A DNA stretch of 64,000 nucleotides. It comes from Melieria omissa (taxonomy: Eukaryota; Arthropoda; Insecta; Diptera; Ulidiidae). Numbering within the stretch: position 1 is the first letter of the stretch; every line of letters starts with the position of its first letter. The notes under the pieces are model-generated. The model was not told the DNA's origin. It saw only the letters and a program-made list of their open reading frames with translations, and ran no database searches. Shown here piece by piece: positions 33,817 through 41,307 of this stretch. The DNA is taken from contig OZ020270.1 of NCBI GenBank assembly GCA_963971225.1, positions 65,414,932-65,478,931 on the forward strand, in the 5' to 3' direction. Made by a program: the position numbers and the translations under genes.

Positions 33817-34373
33817 CACACCCCTCTATTAAAGCGGCAAATTAATTGCTAAAATTTGTAAATACATTTTAAGTTTGAACATATTTCAAAAGTCCCAATT
33901 GGAAAAAGATAGATTTTGCCCACATCGATGTTCGTTTCCGAAAACATCGATGTGGGCAAACATCGATGTTTTTCCAGCTCTAATACGTACCTCTAACTCG
34001 CTCCCAGTGTGCGTTCTTGGTAGGTTGGGATTGTACGTATACGCAGAAGTACAAAAACACGTCCAATGTGCAGGCGGCCTAAAATAATTAACAAGACAGA
34101 CTATCCAGTGGGAAAGTAGGTAATGCATTTACTTTTTGCACGAATTCGTTGTAAGAAATCCAAGTAAAAAACATATATTGCCACTTAAGCGAAGATGTAA
34201 TGCTTATCTTTCCATTCTTCTAATTGTGCTTTGTCTTGTGCCAATATCATTCCTATGCATTCCATTTTCTCGTTGGGTAAGTACGGAGGACCACGAAAAT
34301 TGGCGTACGAGAAATGACAATGTTGTCGTCAAATATTCTCATTGAACAAGATGGTAATGCTACAGTTTAAATA
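33817..34373. other. No gene recognised; contains one strong hairpin
   Basis: Sequence between the piggyBac right end and the minus-strand gypsy element. Apart from the hairpin at 33915-33960, nothing is recognised. Confidence 0.5.
33915..33960. repeat. Perfect 18-bp inverted repeat with CATCGATG
   Basis: TTTGCCCACATCGATGTT at 33915-33932 is exactly complementary to 33943-33960, with a 10-base loop. A third CATCGATG follows at 33961-33968. Confidence 0.9.
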
Positions 34374-34377
34374 ATAT

Positions 34378-34777
34378 TGTTACGAAAATTCCAAGGTTCG
34401 TTTTGATTGTGTTGGAAAATAAAACAACTTCAATTATTCAGCGCAAACGTAGTCAAAACTAACAATCACTTTATTTACAGATTTACACTTCGCTTATATC
34501 TACACTTGTTACCACTTTGCCTGCTTAACACAAACTCCCCCCATTGCGCTGCACACTGCTGCTTTTATACCAGTTCTCTTATCGCGCCGAAGTTTCTTGC
34601 AACTTCCAATTGGAAAGCGCTCGACCATTCTCGCACAGCCCATTTCTTCGAGAACCATCCTTGCCATATCGGACTATACCAAGCGAATTATACCAAATTT
34701 GCCGTACTTCAAAGTGCATGCCTAAAATTATACTTGGAAAAGCGTTCATGCACAGCACAGAGTGCCTCTTCGTTTCA
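34378..34777 (-). repeat. 3' LTR (type 3) of the minus-strand gypsy element
   Basis: On the minus strand it starts TGAAACGAAGAGGCAC and ends TTTTCGTAACA. It holds a TATAAAAGC box (34569-34561) and AATAAA (34475-34470). Confidence 0.92.
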
Positions 34778-34788
34778 CTGCCCATCAC

Positions 34789-36259
34789 TTAGACTTGTTC
34801 GTCCCGAACAAGTACCGAGGCTCCGCCGGTGTAAGACGCCAGGCGCTCCAAATGGACTACTTTCAACCTGGCGTTTCTGTTGCCGCAGCGTTGAACCCTG
34901 TACACCACGTCATTACTCCTGGTCACGACCTTGTACGGTCCCTCCCACGACGTTTGAAGTTTCGGAGACAAACCTTTCCTCCGCTCCGGGTTGTAAAGCA
35001 TTACCAGACCGCCTTCTTGGAACCCCGCTGTGTTAGCCCGCAGATCATATCTGGCTTTCATCTTATCGCTGACCAGTTGGATACGGTCCCTTATAAATTG
35101 GTGGATTTCTTCAAGCTCCGACCGCTTATTGACTGCATAATCAGTCTTAGCGCCTTCAGTCGTGCTGACCACTCCGAACTTCAAGTCAGCAGGCAAACTC
35201 AGCTCCGTGCCGAACACTGCTCGGGCTGGAGTGAGTGATGTCGTTTCGTGCGGGGCTGCCATCAAGAACAGCGGAATATGCGTGTCCCAATCCTTTGGGT
35301 TCCTACCTACTTTCCGCAGATATTTTTCCAGCGTCCGATTGAATCGTTCCACCATGCCGTCGGACTGGGATGCAAAGCACAGGTGCGAGTTTTCCTTATT
35401 CCTAGTAGCTCACACACTTCCTTCAATACCAAAGACTCGAAATTCCGGCCTTGATCCGAGTGCAACTCCAGCGGGACTCCAAATCTGTTCACCCAGTTGT
35501 TTACCAGCATTTCCGCGACCGTGGCGGCCTCCTGGTTACGAATAGGATACACTTCGGGCCATTTGCTAAAATAATCCATTACCACCAGCACATATTTGTT
35601 GCCTTGAGTGCTAAGTGGGAATGGCCCGGCGACGTCCATGGCAATCCGCTCGAAGGGCGCTCTCATGTTGTACTGCTGCATGCGGCCCCGAGATCTTCTT
35701 GTCGGCCCTTTCGCAGCCGAACATCGATCACAGCTCTTAATCCAATCCGCGACAGACTCCTGACATCCTACCCAGTAGAACGTCTTTTTATTTTGGCGAC
35801 AGTTTTTGTGATGCCAAAGGGCATGGAGGGCACCTCCGCTGGAGTCGTTATGGTATGCCTCGATCACCTCGTTGATCCTGCATTTCGGGACTACAAATAG
35901 GGAATTGCTAGTCCGGCCATCCTCACTCTCCCACTTGCGGTATAGGCAGCCATCAGACAGTCGCAGACTTTGCCACTGTGCCCAGTAAGCCTTCGCGATT
36001 GGGCTTTCACCAGCCATCTCCTGCCAGTCTGGACGTGCGCCTTGCTCCTTGCCTTCAATGATTTTTTTAAGATCCGTATCCTCGCGCTGGTCCTGTTGCA
36101 TCCTCTCCGCAGATCACTCTTCCTCTGGCATAACGCTGACGAATCGTACGTCCACTATCTGCTCGTTGCTTTCGGCTCGCGAACAATGCCTGCATTCGGT
36201 TTTACACGGACGGCGTGACAAGGCATCGGCATTTCCATGGCTGCTACCCTTGCGATGCT
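34789..36259 (-). pseudogene. pol: gypsy integrase, several lesions
   Basis: The integrase begins after the RNase H tail. The zinc finger (WIKSCDRC), core Asp residues (MDVAGPF, HSDQGRN) and GMVERFNRT-type Glu segment are recognisable, as is the GPY/F module. Lesions: TGA replaces the Trp codon of PEEEW (near 36113), a frameshift lies just before the catalytic Glu segment (about 35360), and a few codons are missing after PLFLMA. The frame ends 11 bp before the 3' LTR, as in the other family members. Confidence 0.92.
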
Positions 36260-37677
36260 CTACCGTGTAGTCGTAGCTCTGCATTCCAATACTGCGAGCA
36301 ACTCCCTTCGTGTCACACAGTAGTTGCGTCCAGGCTTTGACAAAATTTTGCTGTAGTAGGCTATCACTTGTTTTTGGCCATCTATTATCTGTGATAGCAC
36401 CCCACCAATACTATCCCCACTTGCATCTGTATCCAGCACAAACATCTCTCCAAGCACGGGGAAGGCCGGAATTGGAGCACTGCACAGGTTTTCCTTCAGA
36501 CGTGCAAAAGGCTGTTCCTGCTCCTCGTTCCACTCGAAAGCTTGGCTCTTTTTCGTCAGTTTGTGCAAGCTGCTGGCTATGTTCGCGAATCCCGGAACAA
36601 ATCGGCGGTAGTATGTGCACAGGCCCAGGAAACTGCGGAGTTCGTATAGATTGCGTGGCCGGGGCCACTCCTTCACCGCCGTCATTTTGCCTTCATCCGT
36701 ATGTACTCCGCGGGCGGAAACCGCACGACCCAGATAATTGACATCCTTTTGGAACAGCGAGCACTTCTTTGGGTTGAGTTTAAGCCCAGCTTTCTGTATT
36801 CGCTCAAATACCTCCTTCAGCTTTTCCAGGTGGTCGTCGAAGCTTTTGCCCATCACGATTATGTCGTCGAGGTATACCAGACACGTCCGCCAACGCAGCC
36901 CTTTTGCCACGAGTTCCATTAGCCGCTCGAATGTTGCTGGTGCGTTGCAGAGTCCAAACGGCATGACGGTGAACTTCCACAAACCATCGCCAACACTGAA
37001 AGCCGTTTTCTCCTTGTCCTTGTCTGCAAGCTCTACCTGCCAATAGCCGCTGCGTAAGTCGAGCGTGGAGAACCATTGTGTGCCTGACAGTGTGTCCAGA
37101 GTGTCATCGATCCGCGGTAGTGGATATCTGTCCTTGGTCACATCATTGAGCTTCCGATAATCCACACAAAATCGGGTACTGCCATCCTTTTTCTTGACTA
37201 GCACGACTGGCGAGCACCAGGGGCCCGAAGAGGGCTCTATGACCTTTTCTTTCCGCATGTTTTCGATCAAGTTTGCGACCTCTTCCCTCTTAGCCAGAGG
37301 GACCAGTCTTGGTGGTTGGCGGATTGGTTTCGCACTTCCGGTGTTGATGTTGTGCTTCACTTTGGCTGTTCTTCCACCCGCTTCTGTTGCAAATATTGAC
37401 CCATAGTGCTGCAGGAGTGACCGTGCCTTCTGTTTCTGCTCGGCTGTCAATTCGCTGCTCCACTGGTTCTGCGGTATGGCGTCCATGTTAGAACCGCTTT
37501 TCGTGCTTCCTCCGGGTGGACTGCTTTCGCAATTGACAACTGCTTCAGCCTCTCTACACTCCCCAATGACCGTATCTTTCCCGACATATCTGGGTGTGTT
37601 CAGTGGGTTGAGTATCCTGACTGGTATTTTTCCATTTGTGGGTTCCACTAATGTACGTCCGATAATTATGTTGTCGT
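36260..37677 (-). pseudogene. pol: gypsy reverse transcriptase with damaged RNase H
   Basis: The frame begins in the protease-RT linker next to a SINE and holds a complete RT: KKDGSTRFCVDYRKLN, YPLPRIDD, FSTLDLRSGYW, FGLCNAPATF and YLDDIIVMG. RNase H starts normally (DTDASGDSIGG, RRELLAV) but the frame then jumps through a deletion of about 44 codons to the sequence encoding the YDYT region and ends out of frame. RT itself looks intact, which is unusual in this window; this copy could show what the array lost. Confidence 0.92.
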
Positions 37678-37689
37678 ATCCTTGTTTTG

Positions 37690-38020
37690 CCGCCGTGGCT
37701 CAGTTGGTTAGTGCGCGGTCCAACGAGTCGCATGCAGAGCGACGCAAGATCGAATACTGCATGTAGTAACACCTAAAAAAAATAACGGGAAACTCGTTTT
37801 CTCTTTCGGTGGCTGTCTTCTCAGCTGGAAATGGCAAACCTCTGAGAGTAAAAATTGCCTATGAAAAAGCTCCCAACCTGCCGTTCGGAACCGACATAAA
37901 ACTGTAGGTCCCTTCCACCCGCGTACAAAAATTCACACGCACAACACGGGTGGTTGCGGGAAGCTAGGCCTTAGTCTCGCGTAATCGGGCTGTCGTACCA
38001 ATCAATTATTAATTATTAAA
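37690..38020 (+). mobile_element. tRNA-derived SINE, complete, in the gypsy protease-RT linker
   Basis: It is flanked by the 12-bp target duplication ATCCTTGTTTTG (37678-37689 and 38021-38032). The head GCCGCCGTGGCTCAGTTGG includes an A box (TGGCTCAGTTGG), with a weaker B box (AGATCGAATACTGC) downstream. The body shares the CTTTCGGTGG and CTCTGAGAGTAAAAATTG blocks with the copies at 16305 and 16732. It ends in an AT-rich tail. Removing it joins the two parts of the Pol frame. Confidence 0.9.
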
Positions 38021-38032
38021 ATCCTTGTTTTG

Positions 38033-38590
38033 GCGCTTCTACAACCCACAGCCGACTTGTCCCATCGTCCTCGTTCACCTTTGCCCACACAATCGCCTCG
38101 GAATTCGCTGGTATCTTCTGGTGTTGACACGAGACAACTTTCCTTGCAGCCACGCTTCGCTCATAGCCAGTGTGCAGGGGTAATTCAACGTTGGCATACC
38201 TCAGCACATTTTCTTTCAGGTCCAGCGTAAAACCGTGCCTAATCATGAAATCCACGCCGATAATCACGTCGTCCATTATATCCGCGACGATGAACTCATG
38301 CTCCAGGCTGCTGGTGCCGATAGCAATCGTTTTCGTAACTTTCCCTCTTACCGGCGCGCGCTCGCCAGTCGCAGTCCGCAGCTGTATGCCATGCAGCGGT
38401 TCCCAGTTCTTCAGAAGCTTCCATTTTATGATCTAATATGATGCTCCAGTATCCAGTGTCAACACGAACAACTTTTCATCTATCTTTCCTTCAATCGCCA
38501 AGCTGCTGGGTTGCCGTTTCAGCTGTGAGACAAGGTCGGTGGGGCAGCGGGTTTTGGGGATCAGCTCATGCCTCTTTGGGCTGACCCGTT
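38033..38590 (-). pseudogene. pol: gypsy aspartic protease region
   Basis: On the minus strand the active-site motif LDTGAS is found at about 38460-38443, soon followed by an in-frame TAG (38435-38433). Downstream is the second conserved segment IIGVDFM. The C-terminal side was connected to the RT frame until the SINE inserted. The protease would cut the Gag-Pol precursor; here it is inactivated by the stop. Confidence 0.85.
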
Positions 38591-40074
38591 TTAGTTTAAC
38601 GACTCCTCGTCCTCAGCCCTGCGCTTGTTGGCTGGGCCTCGATTGTCAGTATTCCTCGCTTCAGGCGATTGCGATCGAGAACGGGAAAGCCTTTTCCGTT
38701 GGCGGCAGTCCCGTGCTATGTGGCCCTGCTTGCCACATGTCCAGCAAATAACTTTAGAGGAGACAACCCGTGGCCTGCCCGGTGTCTCAGAGCTTATGGC
38801 CTGGATCGAAATGTCGCTGTCCGGCTGGATTTGGCGTATCCTTGCAGGTGCATACCGAGTGCTCCCAATCCATGTCGCCTCATATGTCATCGCACTGGTC
38901 ACCGTCTCCTTAAATGTCGGCTTGCCCATCATCAACGCACTGCGACGTGTCTCCGGATCATGAAGACCTTCAATGTACGACTCAATCTTCATCCTCTCGA
39001 GATCATCGGCGCCAAATTTTGGGTAGCACAACTGTACGAGCCGCTCAATGTCTGCTGCATATGTCTGCAGCGCCTCGTTGGCTCTTTGCCTGCGGGTCTT
39101 CAGCTCACAGTAGTACAGCGTATGGTTGTGCTCGTTGCTGTACTTCGCTGCCAGCGCTCTCATGACGGCTTCATAATCACTTCTCGAACATTCCGAAACT
39201 GATTTCATTACCTCAGCCGCAGGACCTTTCAGCGCCAGTGCCAATCTCCGACCCTTCCTGATATCGGTCCACTGATTTTCCAAAGCAGCTAAGTCGAATT
39301 GCAGTTTAAATGTATCGAACGGCGTAGCACCATCATAAGTAGGCACTTCTGTTCGGGTGGCGAAACTTTCCGGAGCCGGCGGCAAACATTCTGTACCTCT
39401 CTAAGCCGCTCGTCGATTTTTCTATTTACCGAATCCTCCAGACTGTCAACTCGTTTGTTCAAGGAATCATCCAAGTCGTCAACTCGTCTGTTCAGAGAAT
39501 CATCCAGGCCGTCGACTCGTTTATCTAAGTGTTCCACTTGCGCTCCCAGGTGCTCCACCTTCACATCAAGCTTGTTTGGGATTTCTTCTACTGCATGCTC
39601 AAAGCGCGCAGAATTTTCCTGAAGCTTGGTTTCCATTCGCTTCGCTACTTCTTGATTCGTCGTTTCGATTTTTGCCGAAATTTCCTGATTCGTAGTTTCG
39701 AGTATCGCTGCCATTTGCGCCGCCTTGTGAGCTGACATTTCCCGATTTTCACGGTTTGAAGTCTCGATTGTCGCAGAAGTTTCTTGAAACATGCCTCTCA
39801 TTGCAACCATAAGCTGGCTCATGTCCATTGCTTGTGGTGGCGCAGGCGCTGCAGTCGTACTTTGCATCGACGCCGCACCCGCAGGCGATTCCTCCACTTT
39901 GGCCGACGCCTCTAGCTCCTGCGTTCCGAACTCATGCGCAGCCCAATCGATACCTCGTGATTCACACGCCTCTCGCAAGCGCAGTTGCAACTCCACCTTT
40001 CCGCCAGCAGTTGGCAAATTCCGGGCAGCCAGCTCCTTCAGCTGGTCCACCTTCAGCAGCTCCAGTTTAACCAT
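38591..40074 (-). pseudogene. gag: gypsy Gag with SAP domain, coiled coil and CCHC knuckle
   Basis: From Met at 40074: a SAP-like motif in the first 35 residues (LLKVDQLKELAARNLPTAGG), a low-complexity linker, then a long coiled coil with 11-residue repeats (VDGLDDSLNRR, VDDLDDSLNKR, VDSLEDSVNRK). A frameshift near 39390 separates this from the capsid region (VPTYDGATPFDTFKLQF onward). A CCHC knuckle, CWTCGKQGHIARDC, sits near the end, and the frame stops at 38591 with a basic tail. Gag packages element RNA. The array Gag is homologous but lacks this C-terminal tail and continues into integrase. Confidence 0.9.
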
Positions 40075-40132
40075 GTCTGTGGTTTTATAATTTTATTTAT
40101 TTATTTATTTTTTGTTTATCTTCAGCAACACA

Positions 40133-40151
40133 ATCCGAACTTCTGACACCA
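40133..40151 (-). other. Primer-binding site, tRNA-Leu type, degenerate
   Basis: TGGTGTCAGAAGT matches the tRNA-Leu primer site of the array for 13 bases and then diverges (TCGGAT). It is two bases inside the 5' LTR. Confidence 0.8.
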
Positions 40152-40153
40152 AA

Positions 40154-40555
40154 TGTTACGAAAATTCCAAGGTTCGTTTTGATTGTGTTGCAAAATAAAA
40201 CAACTTCAATTATTCAGCGCAAACGTAGTCAAAACTAACAATCACTTTATTTACAGATTTACACTTCGCTTGTATCTTCGCACTTTTTACCACTTTGCTT
40301 GCTTAACACAGACTCCCCCCATTGCGCTGCACATTGCTGCTTTTATACCAGTTTTCTTATCGCGCCGAAGTTTCTTACAACTTCTAATTGGAAAGCGCTC
40401 GACCATTCTCGCACAGCCCATTTCTTCGAGAACCATCCTTGCCATATCGGACTATACCAAGCGAATTATACCAAATTTGCCGTACTTCAAAGTGCATGCC
40501 TAAAAGTATGCTTGGAAAAGCGTTCATGTACAGCACAGAGTGCCTCTTCATTTCA
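40154..40555 (-). repeat. 5' LTR (type 3) of the minus-strand gypsy element
   Basis: It is 402 bp and closely matches the 3' LTR at 34378-34777, with scattered substitutions. The differences show that the insertion is not brand new. Confidence 0.92.
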
Positions 40556-40559
40556 ATAT

Positions 40560-40817
40560 TATATTACCAAAGAAAAAAGATCCCAAGTATCAAAACCAGC
40601 ATATTTCAAGCAGAGTTATATGCCATTAGGCTCTTTGCGCAGATTAACCTCGAGCGTTTGTACAGGGGGCAAGGCATAGTCATTTGTTCCGACAGGCAAG
40701 CAGCCATCAAAGCACTAATCTCGTATGAGATTACCTCAGGGTTGGTGCTGGAATGCATAGAAGCATTGAATAAACTGGGCACATATAATCAGGTGACACG
40801 AGAATTTTAAATATAAG
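40560..40817 (+). pseudogene. Fragment of a LINE RNase H domain
   Basis: The frame gives IFQAELYAIRLFAQINLE, RGQGIVICSDRQAAIKAL and a following segment typical of the RNase H domain at the C-terminus of some LINE ORF2 proteins (I/R1 type). It is the only sequence between the minus-strand gypsy element and the array. Both gypsy insertions lie at ATAT sites bordering it. Confidence 0.75.
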
Positions 40818-40821
40818 ATAT

Positions 40822-41246
40822 TGTGACGATAAGACAGTCTGTCGCTGTGCAAAGCAACCCTGCCGCTTCGCGCCGTGCCATAATTGAATGTGGCAACGAC
40901 GGCCGCGATAATAACTTTTAGTCCAATCTGGCAACAATGGTCGCGATCATCAGGGAAGCATTTAGTCCACTCCGGAATGTGCGGGAACGATCTGCGCGAT
41001 GGCCGGACAGAGTATAAAAGGTGGCCGGATGCGGGCAACGAGTCAGTCTGGTTTTGACAAGTGAAGTTGCCACACGGAATAATTAAGAAAATACTTAAGT
41101 GTACGAACATTTGTGTATAGTGTGTGAATAATAAAGTGACTGTTGGTGTATTTTATTGTCTGCGTTTAAGAAACTGACTGTGTTTTATTTTCAAATCACA
41201 CAATCCAGAGATACGTGACAGCCCACTAGACTTAGTATTCGTAACA
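40822..41246 (+). repeat. Unit 1 5' LTR, type 1
   Basis: It starts TGTGACGATAAGACAG, one base different from other copies, and ends CGTAACA. It differs from the 3' LTR of the same unit by a dozen or so bases, partly in one block near 41110. Confidence 0.95.
41013..41048 (+). promoter_or_regulatory. Core promoter in the type 1 LTR
   Basis: TATAAAAG at 41013-41020 and the insect initiator TCAGTC at 41043-41048 put the predicted start at the A of the initiator (41045), 32 bp from the TATA box. AATAAA at 41130-41135 marks the end of R. The same arrangement is present in every LTR of this family in the window. Confidence 0.8.
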
Positions 41247-41248
41247 TT

Positions 41249-41266
41249 TGGTGTCAGAAGTGGGAT
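41249..41266 (+). other. Primer-binding site, tRNA-Leu type
   Basis: TGGTGTCAGAAGTGGGAT, two bases after the LTR, is complementary to the 3' end (with CCA) of a tRNA-Leu(CAA) as I know it from animals. Confidence 0.8.
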
Positions 41267-41307
41267 TGTGGAAAATTGAAAATAAATAAAATTATAAAAG
41301 CACGGAC

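Larger units (their letters stand above)
34378..40555 (-). mobile_element. Full-length Ty3/gypsy element, decayed, minus strand
   Basis: It lies between ATAT at 34374-34377 and ATAT at 40556-40559, a clean 4-bp target duplication. Read on the minus strand the order is 5' LTR (40555-40154), primer site, gag, protease, RT, RNase H, integrase and 3' LTR (34777-34378). Its proteins are close relatives of those in the macro-units and the array, but its LTR U3 is quite different, and only U5 shows similarity (AATAAAGTGA.TGTT). It is the only copy here with Gag, protease and an intact RT N-terminus. A SINE insertion, stops, frameshifts and a deletion in RNase H inactivate it. Confidence 0.93.

Noticed and set aside
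16732..37770. tRNA genes at 16732 and 37690
   Set aside because: The A and B boxes belong to SINE heads. The acceptor and anticodon stems do not pair convincingly, and each is followed by the SINE body.
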